64,000 nucleotides of DNA from Pseudodesulfovibrio sp. zrk46 (GCF_012516435.1 NZ_CP051216.1:1800001-1864000), one strand, 5' to 3'; counted from the first letter of the stretch, positions 15,503-24,702 are shown. Notes: generated by a model not told the origin, from the sequence alone. Numbers and translations are program-made.

Positions 15503-16684
15503 CTAACTGGAGACGCTCTCGATCGGGAGTGTGATGGAGAAGACGCTTCCGCTTCCCGATTTTGATTCGACCGATATATCGCCGCCATAGTGTTCGACGA
15601 TTTCCTTGCAGATGGGCAGTCCCAAGCCGGTTCCCAGCCGGGGAGCGCCCAGCGTGTTGCCGCTGCGGGCAGTGTAGTATTTGTCAAAAATACTGTTGAT
15701 GTCATCGGGGCCGATGCCGACGCCTTCGTCGCTGACGGAGATGGTAATGCTCTTGTCATCCGTTTTGGCGCTCAGCATGACGATGCCGTCATCTGAAAAT
15801 TTGATCGCATTGCTGAGCACGTTCACAAGCACCTGCGTCATCAGGTCTGCATCGGCCGTGATGGTGGGCAGATTGGCCGGGAGATCGCACTCAATGCTCA
15901 CGGCCTCCTTTTCATGAATGAGTCCCTCGACTGCGGTGAGTGAAGATTTGATGACATCCCGTAGTGAGATAGGCTTGTCATCCCATGTGGTTTGACCGGA
16001 TTCAATCTTTGCCAGATCAAGCACGTTGGTGACCATCCTGGTGAGGCGGCTGCACTCATGTGAGACGATTTCCAGATTGTTGTTGATTCTGTCTATCTTC
16101 TTGGGATGTGTTTCTTGAATATTTGCGCCTGAAACTATGGAATCGAAATCCTTTTTGATGAGCTTGGTGAATCCGTAAATCGAGGTGAGCGGGGTGCGCA
16201 ATTCATGGGAGACCTGAGAGAGAAAATCCGACTTCAATTGTTCGGACTTTTGCGCCATTTCCCTTTGTTCCGTCTCTCGCTTCAATTCCTCATAGAGGGC
16301 GATCAACTGCTCTTGTTTTGTTTCCAATACATCAGTGTGCTTTCGCAATTCCGCGTTGGAATCGTTCAGCATGTCCACTGATTTGTGTTGGATGAAAATG
16401 CCGATGTAAACGAAGATCGCTCCAAAGAGAAAAATGAGTCCGGTAAACAGATTGCCGATGACATCGATGTCGGCAATGAGGCAGGCGCTGACTCCCAGGT
16501 AGGCAAAAAAGAAGAATACCATGAAGACCATATGGGCACGGACGAGCACAGACGTCTTGCCAGAGAATCCGGAAGTGGATCCCTTGATAATAGTCATAAG
16601 CCGCTTGTGATTGATGATGCTCATCAGCATCACAATCGCGCCTATGAAAATTAAAAAGCATGGTAGCCAGATGCCCCAGCTCAT
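15503..16684 (-). CDS. Membrane sensor histidine kinase
   Basis: 393 aa. Three hydrophobic segments lie in the first 110 residues (WLPCFLIFIGAIVMLMSII; VFMVFFFFAYLGVSACLIA; IGNLFTGLIFLFGAIFVYIG), then a coiled coil (about 110-150). HisKA carries the phospho-acceptor in QVSHELRTPLTS (His about 160), and the HATPase_c domain has NVLSNAIKFSDDG (N box), DEGVGIG (G1) and GTGLGLPICKEIVEHYGG (G2). It would autophosphorylate in response to a membrane or redox cue. No response regulator is adjacent. It is followed by the 58-aa protein and an orphan solute-binding protein. Confidence 0.92.
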   Translation of the reverse strand: MSWGIWLPCFLIFIGAIVMLMSIINHKRLMTIIKGSTSGFSGKTSVLVRAHMVFMVFFFFAYLGVSACLIADIDVIGNLFTGLIFLFGAIFVYIGIFIQHKSVDMLNDSNAELRKHTDVLETKQEQLIALYEELKRETEQREMAQKSEQLKSDFLSQVSHELRTPLTSIYGFTKLIKKDFDSIVSGANIQETHPKKIDRINNNLEIVSHECSRLTRMVTNVLDLAKIESGQTTWDDKPISLRDVIKSSLTAVEGLIHEKEAVSIECDLPANLPTITADADLMTQVLVNVLSNAIKFSDDGIVMLSAKTDDKSITISVSDEGVGIGPDDINSIFDKYYTARSGNTLGAPRLGTGLGLPICKEIVEHYGGDISVESKSGSGSVFSITLPIESVSS

Positions 16685-16910
16685 ACATTCCCCTTACGTG
16701 TGAGTATTCATTCCTAGATCGCAATGAGATTACAGGGTTGTTCGCTGCTGTCCAGTATTAAAATTGAGATTAAATGCTCATTTATTCATATGTTGTGAAA
16801 TAAAACCCCAAAGAGGCCGTTTGTTATGAATGGATTTTGGCCATTTAAGACTGATTCATTTTATCAGTAATAATTGCTATGATCGGGAAAAGACCCCAAA
16901 GAGGAATAGT

Positions 16911-18611
16911 ATGACTACTTACCTCCTTATTATTGCACTCGTCGTGATCCTGATTCTGATGGCGCTGGTTATTGCCAATCGTCAGAGAGCGGCACGGGCA
17001 TTCAATAGTAAGCTCCGTCTTCTCCAAACATTAATGAATAGTATCCCCAGCCCGATCTTCTACAAGGACAAGAACGGGGTATATCAGGGATGCAACTCGG
17101 CCTTCCTGGAAATGCTCGGCCGTACAGAGGAAGAGGTTGTCGGCAAGACGGTCTATGATATTTCCCCACGCGATCTGGCCGAAGTGTATGAGAAGGCGGA
17201 TAATGATCTTTTTGCCCAGGGGGGCGAGCAGCGATACGAAACCAAGGTCAAGTTTGCCGATGGTTCCCGGCATGACATCTTCTTTACCAAGGCGGTTATC
17301 CGCGATGGTGCGGGGAAGGTCGCTGGATTGCTGGGCGTTATGCTCGATATCTCGGAACGCAAGCGAGCCGAAGAGGAGCTTCGGAGTGCTCATTCATTGC
17401 TGGAGCAGAAGGTTCAGGAGCGAACCAAGGAGCTCAACGAGTCCAATATCAGGCTTGAGCAGACAGAGAAGGCGAGCAGGGCACAGAAGGAGTTCCTTGA
17501 GAAGGTCATCAACTCCATTGATTACGGCATTGTTGTCGTGAATGCCGATGACTATACCGTGAAGCATGCCAACGCTTCTGCCAGCGGGGGTGAATTCCGG
17601 GAAGGCATCCGATGCTATGAGCTGCTGCACAAGCGCCTCAGGCCATGCGCCAAGGACGATGATATTTGTCCGCTGCATTTGGTGAAGGAGTCAGGCGAAC
17701 CTGCCGTCACGCAACATGAGCACATCGGCGAAGACGGGGAGATTCATTATCTTGAGACGCACACGTATCCGGTCTTTGATGAGTCCGGCAATATGCCGCA
17801 AATCATCATCAGCATTATGGATGTTTCCGAACGGAAGCGCGCCGAAATTGCCATTGTAGAGGCAAAGGAGATGGCAGAGGCCACCAGCAGCCTCATGTCC
17901 GAGTTTCTTGAGACCACATCCCATGAGTTGCGAACGCCAATGACTTCGGTTCAGGGGTTTGCCAAGCTTTCCCTCAAGTCATTCCAGAACACCTTTGTCC
18001 CTATGGTTGATAACAATCCGTCATTGGCGAGTTCGGCTGAACGCATCGAAGAAAACCTGAGTATCATTATCTCGGAATCTGACCGAATGACGGCTTTGAT
18101 CAACAATCAGCTTGATCTGTCCAAGCTGCAATCCGGAACAGTGGAGTGGCATCAGTCAGCCGTGCTGCCCATGGATTTGCTGGAGAAGACGGAAAACATT
18201 ACGTCGTCCCTTTTTATCCATTCCCCTGTGGAGTTCGTGGTCGAGTGCGACGAAGGGTTGCCCATGCTGATTGCCGATGGAGACAAGTTGCTTCAGGTGA
18301 TGCTCAATCTGGTGTCCAATGCCGTGAAGTTCACGGAGCAGGGCACCATTGTGTGCAAGGCAGCCCTTGGACAAGGCGCAGTCGTCTTTTCCGTGAGCGA
18401 CACCGGAAAGGGAATTCCGCTCGATCAGCAGGATGCGGTTTTTGACAAGTTCAAGCAGATCAAGACCAAGGAAACAGGCAAGCCCGCCGGCACAGGTTTG
18501 GGACTCGCCATCACCAAGAAGATTGTAGAACACCACGGCGGTGAAATCTGGATCGAAAGCGAGGAAGGCAAGGGAAGTACGTTTTTCTTCACCATCCCGC
18601 TTGGCATGTAG
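16911..18611 (+). CDS. Sensor histidine kinase with two PAS domains
   Basis: 566 aa from MTTYLLIIALVVIL (GAGGAAT upstream); an open frame extending 27 codons further has no ribosome site. One membrane segment is followed by PAS 1 (about 30-150, MNSIPSPIFYKDKNGVYQGC), a coiled coil, PAS 2 (about 195-305, INSIDYGIVVVNADDYT with several Cys: CYELL, RPCAKDDDICPLH), HisKA with LETTSHELRTPMTS, and HATPase_c with NLVSNAVKFTEQG, DTGKGIP and GTGLGLAITKKIVEHHGG. The Cys cluster in PAS 2 could bind a metal or heme, which is a guess. It is divergent from the kinase at 15503-16684, with no response regulator beside it. Confidence 0.92.
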   Translation: MTTYLLIIALVVILILMALVIANRQRAARAFNSKLRLLQTLMNSIPSPIFYKDKNGVYQGCNSAFLEMLGRTEEEVVGKTVYDISPRDLAEVYEKADNDLFAQGGEQRYETKVKFADGSRHDIFFTKAVIRDGAGKVAGLLGVMLDISERKRAEEELRSAHSLLEQKVQERTKELNESNIRLEQTEKASRAQKEFLEKVINSIDYGIVVVNADDYTVKHANASASGGEFREGIRCYELLHKRLRPCAKDDDICPLHLVKESGEPAVTQHEHIGEDGEIHYLETHTYPVFDESGNMPQIIISIMDVSERKRAEIAIVEAKEMAEATSSLMSEFLETTSHELRTPMTSVQGFAKLSLKSFQNTFVPMVDNNPSLASSAERIEENLSIIISESDRMTALINNQLDLSKLQSGTVEWHQSAVLPMDLLEKTENITSSLFIHSPVEFVVECDEGLPMLIADGDKLLQVMLNLVSNAVKFTEQGTIVCKAALGQGAVVFSVSDTGKGIPLDQQDAVFDKFKQIKTKETGKPAGTGLGLAITKKIVEHHGGEIWIESEEGKGSTFFFTIPLGM

Positions 18612-18635
18612 TCGAGAATCTTTTCTCTGCTTGTC

Positions 18636-19376
18636 TTATCCTTTCATCCTGCGGCGAATGCCCACCAGTCCGAGAATTCCGGACCCCAGCAGCCATATCG
18701 CGCCCGGCAACGGGGTGGCTGTCATTTTCATATTGATGCCTTCAAGGTTTAACCCTGAGATTTCATCTGCATACTCCATCAACATGATGTGTTCGACTTT
18801 GAATTGCGCCCACATCTCTTCTCCGCCTTCCATCCACTTCACATTTTGAAAGAGATCGAATTTGTTGGAGTCAACAAAGTAGTGTTCCCAATTGGGAACA
18901 GTAGGATAGGGGTGCATGTGGGTCTCGTATGCGCTGGTGGAGAGGGTGATCAGATTAGACGCGGTTTCGGTATTAACTCGTGCAGAATAGTCTGAAAAAT
19001 ATGGCGTTTTGTTGAGTTTTGTCGTGGCTACATTGTATTCCCAGTTATCGTCATCGGCTAATGTGGCCTTATAGTTCTGATCGTAATTGAGTATCGCATC
19101 CCCGCCTAAATACTCGGCATAATAGAAACCTGAAGTGTAGAACGTACTCAGGGAGGCCCGGTCTCCATCCACCTGCGTGACATATCCGGTGTTGGGGGCG
19201 TCTGCGTCTATCCGGAAAACAAAGTCAACATTGTTGCCTACTCGATACTTGCTGCTCAGGGATTCCTGATTCCAGGTGTAAGTGATGTCCCCTGAAAATT
19301 TGTAATACCCGGCATTTGCAACCGAGGCACACGTCAACATGCTCAAGACCAGCAACATGGAAAGGCTCTTTTTCAT
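18636..19376 (-). CDS. Exported protein with VPLPA-type CTERM sorting signal
   Basis: 246 aa from MKKSLSMLLVLSML (GGAGGAAGCC upstream). An N-terminal signal peptide ends at ANA. The C-terminus is a PEP-CTERM-like tripartite signal: TPLPGAIWLLGSGILGLVG then basic IRRRMKG. Such proteins are exported, processed by an exosortase and linked to the cell surface or matrix. The central part is beta-rich and unrecognised. The exosortase is not in the window. A sigma-54-like site lies upstream (19407-19422). Confidence 0.88.
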   Translation of the reverse strand: MKKSLSMLLVLSMLTCASVANAGYYKFSGDITYTWNQESLSSKYRVGNNVDFVFRIDADAPNTGYVTQVDGDRASLSTFYTSGFYYAEYLGGDAILNYDQNYKATLADDDNWEYNVATTKLNKTPYFSDYSARVNTETASNLITLSTSAYETHMHPYPTVPNWEHYFVDSNKFDLFQNVKWMEGGEEMWAQFKVEHIMLMEYADEISGLNLEGINMKMTATPLPGAIWLLGSGILGLVGIRRRMKG

Positions 19377-19406
19377 GGCTTCCTCCCGATTTGTTGTGGT
19401 CAATGA

Positions 19407-19422
19407 TGCAAATGTGTGCCCA
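19407..19422 (-). promoter_or_regulatory. Candidate sigma-54 (-24/-12) promoter
   Basis: TGGGCACACATTTGCA on the minus strand has GG-N10-GC spacing and the TTGCA box. The -12 element is about 30 bases before the start of the CTERM gene at 19376. Confidence 0.45.
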
Positions 19423-19545
19423 CCGCAATTATCCTGTTGGGTTAGCTCTCAGGAGTGATTTCCCTACGAACTATTCTGTTTATGTCGGACAACGGAGTGA
19501 ATATTTATCTCGGAAGAGGCATGTAAAAATCGTCGTAAATGAAAT

Positions 19546-19575
19546 GGCCTCCCACTGAAATCTCAGTGGGAGGCC
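19546..19575 (-). terminator. Hairpin terminator after the CTERM gene at 19600
   Basis: Perfect 13-bp stem GGCCTCCCACTGA/TCAGTGGGAGGCC with a 4-nt loop; on the minus strand ATTTCATTT follows, a weak U-tract. Confidence 0.6.
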
Positions 19576-19599
19576 GTGTTTCTTGCAGTTGAAAAGGGT

Positions 19600-20235
19600 C
19601 TAACCTTGCATCCTGCGACGAATGCCTACCAGCCCGATCAATCCGGACCCGAGCAAGAGGAAAGCACCGGGAACCGGGGTGGGAGACATCTCCGAAGAGG
19701 TGACATGCAGCGTGGTCTCCCAGTTGTTTATGGCGATGCTGTTCAGTTGGGAAACATCGCCGGAAAACAAGAACGAATAGATCGTGTTCGTCAACAGATT
19801 CAGGTTGAACACATTGATGATCTTTGAACTGTTGATAATCCCGGGAAGGGCAATTGTATCTAAGGAATAAGAGTCTGTTAGCTTAGCTTCATCTTGATAG
19901 GAGATGTCGATGTTGTAGTTAGCCGAAGCACTCTGGGGAGCAGGGACCGAACCAGGAGCAAAGCCGAAAGCCGACAAAGTCATGGAAGATGACAAGGAAA
20001 CCGTTACGTCTTCGATGGCATTAGGGTCACGGTCCGATATGACCCTAAACGCTCCATTGACCCTAAATTCATCCACCGCGCCTGTGGACATGCTCAGAAT
20101 TGATTGTGTGCTTTGTTCGCTCCACGAGATTTGCGTTTGATATGCTGTATCTACAATCGGCTGAATGGTATAGGCGAAAGCAAAGCCGGGCATAGCAAGC
20201 ATGAGCGTAACAATCGATATGATGAGTCGTTTCAT
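19600..20235 (-). CDS. Exported protein with VPLPA-type CTERM sorting signal
   Basis: 211 aa from MKRLIISIVTLMLAMPGFAFA (signal peptide; GAGGACACC upstream). The C-terminal signal is TPVPGAFLLLGSGLIGLVG followed by IRRRMQG. The middle is Ser/Thr-rich and beta-rich, as is common for exosortase substrates, without a known domain. It lies next to a second CTERM gene in the same orientation, each with its own spacing and terminator. Confidence 0.88.
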   Translation of the reverse strand: MKRLIISIVTLMLAMPGFAFAYTIQPIVDTAYQTQISWSEQSTQSILSMSTGAVDEFRVNGAFRVISDRDPNAIEDVTVSLSSSMTLSAFGFAPGSVPAPQSASANYNIDISYQDEAKLTDSYSLDTIALPGIINSSKIINVFNLNLLTNTIYSFLFSGDVSQLNSIAINNWETTLHVTSSEMSPTPVPGAFLLLGSGLIGLVGIRRRMQG

Positions 20236-20270
20236 GGTGTCCTCTCGGTTGGTGTTCAGGGGAATTACAT

Positions 20271-20286
20271 TGCAAGAGGTGTTCAA
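20271..20286 (-). promoter_or_regulatory. Weak candidate sigma-54 promoter
   Basis: TTGAACACCTCTTGCA (minus) has a perfect -12 TTGCA but TG instead of GG at -24. It lies at nearly the same distance (about 36 bases) from the CTERM start as the sites of the other two CTERM genes. Confidence 0.25.
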
Positions 20287-20385
20287 TGACAATGATTACG
20301 AACTGTTGGGGAGTCCCGTTTATGTGCAAAGTGCTGGGTCAGAAAAAGTCCCGTTTTTTCGGACAGAATAATTAAGCGCCAATAA

Positions 20386-20420
20386 AAAAAGGCCGCTCCA
20401 AACGGAGCGGCCTTTTTGTT
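20386..20420. terminator. Bidirectional terminator downstream of cysS
   Basis: Stem GGCCGCTCC/GGAGCGGCC with loop AAAC; both strands carry a U-run after the stem. It closes the minus-strand ispDF-cysS operon, so repeat C1 (20435-20554) would be part of the cysS 3' UTR. Confidence 0.85.
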
Positions 20421-20434
20421 TTCTTTGAATGTAA

Positions 20435-20554
20435 GGCCTGTCAGAGTGGTGCAACTGCAAGGCGACGGGGGTAATTGAAGCGGAGGCGTAGCAGCGCTAC
20501 GTCGAGCATTCAATAGTTCCCGGCAACGCAGCAGGTGTGCCGCTATCGCAAGCC
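20435..20554 (+). repeat. 120-nt palindromic element C1
   Basis: Outer arms GGCCTGTCAGAGTGG and CCGCTATCGCAAGCC pair (with G.U); conserved blocks are GCAAGGCGACG, GGAGGCGTAGCAGCGCTACG and CAACGCAGCA. The inner arm is GGGGGTAATTGAA paired with TTCAATAGTTCCC, unlike any other copy. It lies between the cysS stop and its terminator. Confidence 0.75.
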
Positions 20555-20565
20555 GGGGAGCGAGC

Positions 20566-22023
20566 TTACAGAACGTCCCAGGTGGCACCCTGCGGGGTAT
20601 CCTTGACCTCGACCTTCATCTCAACCAGCTCGTCGCGGATGGCGTCGGACTTTTCAAAGTCCTTGTTCGCGCGGGCTTCCTTGCGGGCGTCGAGGAGCTC
20701 CTGCACTTTGGCGGGATCGATGCCGGCGCGGGAGGCGCGGTTGTCGCGGAGTTCAGTGAGGAACTCGGCGGGGACGCGCTCGAAGATGCCGAGGACAGAG
20801 CCCCAGACCTTGATGTCTTCCTTGATACGGTTGAACAGGTCGCGGCCGCCTTCGGACTTGCGCAGGTTCTTGTCTTCGCAGATACGACCGGCAAGGCGGA
20901 TGGCGGAGAAGACGTGGCCCAGAGCACCGGCGGTGTTCATGTCGTCTTCCATGGCCTCGTTCCAGTGCTTCTCGATCTCGTCCAGTTCAGTGACGAGCTC
21001 TTCCGGGAACGGAGACTTCTTCCACTTGGACTTGGACAGCTCCACATCCACCTGAGCCAGTGCGGAGTACACGCGCTTGATGCCCTTTTCGGCTTCTTCG
21101 AGAGCGTCGAAGGAGAAATCGAGGGGGCTGCGGTAGTGCATGGTCAGCAGGAAGTAGCGCAGGGTTTCGGGCAGGAACTTGTCCAGAATGTCGCGGATGG
21201 TGAAGAAGTTGCCAAGAGACTTGGACATCTTCTCGGAGTTGATCTGTACGAAGCCGTTGTGCACCCAGTAGTTGGCGAACGGCTTGTCGGTCGCAGCTTC
21301 GGACTGGGCGATCTCGTTCTCGTGGTGCGGGAAGGAGAGATCCTGACCACCGCCGTGGATATCCAGCGGCAGGCTCACGTACTTCTCGGACATGGCGGAG
21401 CACTCCAGGTGCCAGCCGGGACGGCCTTCGCCCCACGGGGAGGTCCAGGACGGCTCGCCGGGCTTGGCAGCCTTCCACAGTGCGAAGTCCAGCGGGTCCT
21501 GCTTTTCTTCGCCCGGTGCGATGCGTGCGCCGGAATCCAGCTCGTCGATGTTGCGGCCGGACAGCTTGCCGTAGCCTTCAAAAGAACGGACCTTGAAATA
21601 TACGTCGCCGGACGGAGTGGCGTAGGCGTGGTCCTTGTCGATGAGGTGCTGAGTCAGCTCGATCATCTCACCGATGTGCTCGGTGCACTTGGGCTCCACG
21701 TCGGGACGCAGCACAGCGAGGTTGTCCATGTCCACATAGAACTCTTTGATGAACTTCTCGGCGATGTCGCCGGCGTCTTTGCCCACCTCGTTGGCGCGCT
21801 TGATGATCTTGTCGTCGATGTCCGTGAAGTTACGGATAAAGGTGACGTCCAGACCCTTGTGACGCAGGTAACGGTAGAGCACGTCGAAGACCACACTGGA
21901 GCGAGCGTGGCCGATGTGACAGTAATCGTAGGCGGTGATGCCGCATACGTACATGTTGACCTTACCTTCGTTCACCGGGGTGAATTCCTGCTTCTGCCGT
22001 GCCAGGGTGTTGTAGAGTCTCAT
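20566..22023 (-). CDS. cysS: Cysteinyl-tRNA synthetase
   Basis: 485 aa, standard length. HIGH motif in YCHIGHARSSVV, KMSKS motif in SEKMSKSLGNF, and the zinc ligands Cys (MYVCGITAYD, LECSAM) and His (SFPHHENEIAQSE) are all present; the C-terminal anticodon-binding part ends VKDTPQGATWDVL. It charges tRNA-Cys in the cytosol. It is the last gene of a three-gene operon with ispDF and the 293-aa protein, an order common in Desulfovibrio relatives. GGAG lies eight bases before the ATG. Confidence 0.97.
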   Translation of the reverse strand: MRLYNTLARQKQEFTPVNEGKVNMYVCGITAYDYCHIGHARSSVVFDVLYRYLRHKGLDVTFIRNFTDIDDKIIKRANEVGKDAGDIAEKFIKEFYVDMDNLAVLRPDVEPKCTEHIGEMIELTQHLIDKDHAYATPSGDVYFKVRSFEGYGKLSGRNIDELDSGARIAPGEEKQDPLDFALWKAAKPGEPSWTSPWGEGRPGWHLECSAMSEKYVSLPLDIHGGGQDLSFPHHENEIAQSEAATDKPFANYWVHNGFVQINSEKMSKSLGNFFTIRDILDKFLPETLRYFLLTMHYRSPLDFSFDALEEAEKGIKRVYSALAQVDVELSKSKWKKSPFPEELVTELDEIEKHWNEAMEDDMNTAGALGHVFSAIRLAGRICEDKNLRKSEGGRDLFNRIKEDIKVWGSVLGIFERVPAEFLTELRDNRASRAGIDPAKVQELLDARKEARANKDFEKSDAIRDELVEMKVEVKDTPQGATWDVL

Positions 22024-22063
22024 TAAAATGCTCCGATAGTATTAATTCGAAATTATTACCGTT

Positions 22064-22945
22064 TTATTGAACGCCTTGGGCCGGGGCCGCTTTCACGGTC
22101 AGGTTCATAAGGCGCATATTTTCGTACACGTCCCGCCCCATGAATAAATAGAGGTAGGGAACCGGTTCTGCCGGGGTGGCCGAAATGACGATGCTGCCGG
22201 GATCGGCCACGAAATCCTTCAGGCCGAGCAGGGCGTTTTCCGCCACTTTGTTATCGCTGTTGCCAGCCATCTGAGCCTGCTTGTTCAGCTCAGAGATCAG
22301 TTCCTCAGTGGCCTGTGCCTCGGGGATTCGCATGGTCTCTGCCGCCCGCTGCATGAAGGTGCTGAAGAACGACCTGTTCATGAAGGTAAGTTCGGCATTG
22401 GCGATGCGCAACCCGACGAGTTTTTCCATACGGAACTGGTCGAGGTCAAGGTCGGTCATGGTGCCGGACAGCTCCAGCTTGCCGATCTTTTGGTCGTCAA
22501 AGGAAAAGTTGTTCAGTGTCAGTGAGTTGGCATTGGTGTCGTAGCGGTAGTCCACATACATGTCACCATTGAGGCGCTCCAGTCCGAACATGGCGGAGCC
22601 GAGGGCCAATGCGCCACCCATCTGGGTGGGAGCGTACTGCATGCCCTTGACCTGAGCGCGGATGAAGTGCGGCACCGGATTGCGTTCGTCAAAGGCGTGG
22701 ACGACGATCTCTTTGGCTGCCATCTGTTGGCCGTCGGGCAGGGTGGCGTCCACAGCGGTCAGGGTTACGGTCTGGTCGGTGATACTGACCCAGATGTCGT
22801 CGTAGGCCACTTTCAGACCATCCACTCCGGCCACGGCCTCGTTGAAGCCCTTCTCCACTTCGTGGTTCACGAACCAGACAAGGCCGCCGTAGCAGACGAT
22901 AACGAACAGGACGAAGGAGAAAACAAATTTACCAAGACGGGGCAT
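22064..22945 (-). CDS. Membrane-anchored protein of unknown function
   Basis: 293 aa. One N-terminal membrane anchor (FVFSFVLFVIVCYGGLVWFV), then a mixed alpha/beta periplasmic domain that resembles AsmA/DUF945-like proteins in its repeated short beta segments (VKVAYDDIWVSITDQTVTLT, GTMTDLDLDQF). It starts 3 bp after the ispDF stop and precedes cysS, so it belongs to that operon. The AsmA-like description is an impression; no function is assigned. Confidence 0.7.
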   Translation of the reverse strand: MPRLGKFVFSFVLFVIVCYGGLVWFVNHEVEKGFNEAVAGVDGLKVAYDDIWVSITDQTVTLTAVDATLPDGQQMAAKEIVVHAFDERNPVPHFIRAQVKGMQYAPTQMGGALALGSAMFGLERLNGDMYVDYRYDTNANSLTLNNFSFDDQKIGKLELSGTMTDLDLDQFRMEKLVGLRIANAELTFMNRSFFSTFMQRAAETMRIPEAQATEELISELNKQAQMAGNSDNKVAENALLGLKDFVADPGSIVISATPAEPVPYLYLFMGRDVYENMRLMNLTVKAAPAQGVQ

Positions 22946-22948
22946 GGG

Positions 22949-24145
22949 TTACATCTCCCTCAGTGCCGTGACGCTGGCCACGGCCTTGATGCCTTTCTTC
23001 TCGCCGGTAAAGCCGAGCTTCTCCTCGGTGGTGGCTTTGAAGTTCACCTGATGCGGCTCCAGTCCCAGCAGGCGGCAGATGTTTTTCTTGATCTGCGCAG
23101 CATGGGGAGAGAGACGCGGCACCTGTGTAATGACGGTCAGGTCCACATGGGCGATGCGTGCTTTGGCCTTGCTTGCCATGGCAAGCACTTCCTTCAGCAG
23201 CACGCCGGAGTCCGCGCCGGAAAATTTCTTGTCGGTATCCGGGAAATGGGTGCCGATGTCGCCGCCGCCAAAGGTGCCGAGTACGGCGTCGGCCAGTGCG
23301 TGCAGCAGCACATCGCCATCCGAATGGGCGATGATGGTGGGGGCACCCTGAATGGGCACGCCGCCCAGCACGAACGGACGATCGTTTTCTCGACCGAAGC
23401 GGTGCACGTCGTATCCCCAGCCCACGCACGGAACAATGGTCTTGGTCTCGGCCAGACGTTCCAGATCTTCGGGGTTGGTGATCTTGATGTTGCCCTGTTC
23501 GCCGGGGATGACTGCCACGTCGGCCAGTCGTTCCACCATGGAGGCGTCGTCCGTAACTTCCCAGCCCTCGGCCACGGCCTTTTCATGGGCCTCGATCAGG
23601 AGCTTGGTTTCGAACGCCTGCGGAGTCTGTACGCCGCGCAGTTCGGAACGCTTCAGGGTCTCGGTGACGGTGTCGCCGTCCACGCGCTTGATGGTGTCCG
23701 TTACCTTGACGGCTGGGATCACGCCGCGTGCGCCTTCATTGATGGCGTCGATGAGGCCGGTGATCAGGCTGGCGGAAACAAAGGGGCGGGCAGAGTCGTG
23801 GACCATGACTGCCTGGCATTCGCGGGGCAGTTCCTTGAGGCCGTTGAAGACCGAGTCCTGTCGGCGTTCGCCGCCGGCACAGACGGTCCACTTGATGCCC
23901 AGATCTTCGGACTTGAAGTACTGGCGCACCTGCTTTTCCATGGCAGGGGCATCATCGGGCGGGAATACGAACACCACACCCTTGACTCCGGCTACGCGGG
24001 AGAATGTTCGGGCAGAGTGCCAGAACAGGGGGGCGGATTTGTATTCCAGATACTGCTTGCGCACGCCACCGGCGGCTTCTGCCAACCGGGTGCCGGAACC
24101 TGCGGCGAGGATGATTCCCCAACAATTGTTCAACGGACGGTCCAT
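22949..24145 (-). CDS. ispDF: Bifunctional IspD/IspF of the MEP isoprenoid pathway
   Basis: 398 aa from MDRPLNNCWGIILAAGSG, preceded by GAGGAATCC; 20 in-frame codons upstream run into rnpB and are excluded. Residues 1-235 are IspD (nucleotide-binding LAAGSGTRL, VHDSARPF): 2-C-methyl-D-erythritol 4-phosphate cytidylyltransferase. Residues from about 240 are IspF (GWGYDVHRF, HSDGDVLLHALADAVLG, DIGTHFPDTD): the cyclodiphosphate synthase, with metal-binding Asp and His in DVH. The fusion skips the IspE step between them, as in many alpha/delta/epsilon bacteria. First gene of the operon with the 293-aa protein and cysS. Confidence 0.96.
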   Translation of the reverse strand: MDRPLNNCWGIILAAGSGTRLAEAAGGVRKQYLEYKSAPLFWHSARTFSRVAGVKGVVFVFPPDDAPAMEKQVRQYFKSEDLGIKWTVCAGGERRQDSVFNGLKELPRECQAVMVHDSARPFVSASLITGLIDAINEGARGVIPAVKVTDTIKRVDGDTVTETLKRSELRGVQTPQAFETKLLIEAHEKAVAEGWEVTDDASMVERLADVAVIPGEQGNIKITNPEDLERLAETKTIVPCVGWGYDVHRFGRENDRPFVLGGVPIQGAPTIIAHSDGDVLLHALADAVLGTFGGGDIGTHFPDTDKKFSGADSGVLLKEVLAMASKAKARIAHVDLTVITQVPRLSPHAAQIKKNICRLLGLEPHQVNFKATTEEKLGFTGEKKGIKAVASVTALREM

Positions 24146-24164
24146 GGATTCCTCTATGTAGATG

Positions 24165-24196
24165 TAACCGGGAGGACGTCTGTCCTCCCGGTTACC
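24165..24196 (-). terminator. Hairpin between rnpB and ispDF
   Basis: Perfect 14-bp stem GTAACCGGGAGGAC/GTCCTCCCGGTTAC with loop GTCT, starting 10 bases after the rnpB 3' end. No U-run follows, so it may end rnpB by pausing or protect its 3' end from processing. Confidence 0.55.
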
Positions 24197-24205
24197 AATA
24201 TTCAA

Positions 24206-24566
24206 TTGGAGTCGGCCGATAAGCCGGGTCTTGTTCCCCTTACGGGGCGACTGTCATTCATCTAGGACGACTGTTACCAGCCGCCTCAAGCAACCTACCC
24301 GGTAGCTCGGTCGGGTCGACCTACAGCGCTACCCTATTTGGTCTTGCTCCGGACGGAGTTCACCTGGCCTGCCATGTCACCATGACAGCCGGTGGGCTCT
24401 TACCCCACCCTTTCACCCTTACCGCCGGGCCGAAACCCGGAGGCGGTCTACTCTCTGTTGCACGTGACGGGAATCGCTCCCCCTGGGAGTTACCCAGCGT
24501 CCTACCCTGCGGAGCCCGGACTTTCCTCCCCGAGACAAGCTCGCGGCGACAGTCTGGCCAACTCCA
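24206..24566 (-). ncRNA. rnpB: RNase P RNA (type A)
   Basis: Bacterial RNase P RNA landmarks occur in order on the minus strand: GAGGAAAGTCCGGGCTCC, a P10/11 region with AGGGTGAAAGGGTG, GGTAAGAGCCCACC, GGAGCAAGACCAAATAGG, GGGTAGGTTGCTTGAGG and CTAGATGAATGACAGTC. The ends pair as P1: GGAGTTGGCC at the 5' end and GGCCGACTCC at the 3' end. About 361 nt. It is the catalytic RNA that removes 5' leaders from tRNA precursors. Repeat C2 lies only about 16 bases upstream. Confidence 0.97.
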
Positions 24567-24582
24567 AATTTTCGTGTGCCCC

Positions 24583-24702
24583 GGCTTGCGATAGCGGCGC
24601 ATCTGCTGCGTTGGCTGAATTGAGTCTGTCCTCGGCGAATCGGGGTACGCCTGTGGGAAACTCAAATTCATCCGCCTTGCAGATGCGTCACTCTCCCAAG
24701 CC
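24583..24702 (-). repeat. 120-nt palindromic element C2 (just upstream of rnpB)
   Basis: Minus strand: GGCTTGGGAGAGTGACG pairs with the end CGCCGCTATCGCAAGCC. Conserved blocks GCAAGGCG and CAACGCAGCAGATG are intact; the inner arms are GATGAATTTGAGTTT and GACTCAATTCAGCC. The apical GGCGTAGC hairpin is degraded to AGGCGTACCCC. Confidence 0.7.
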
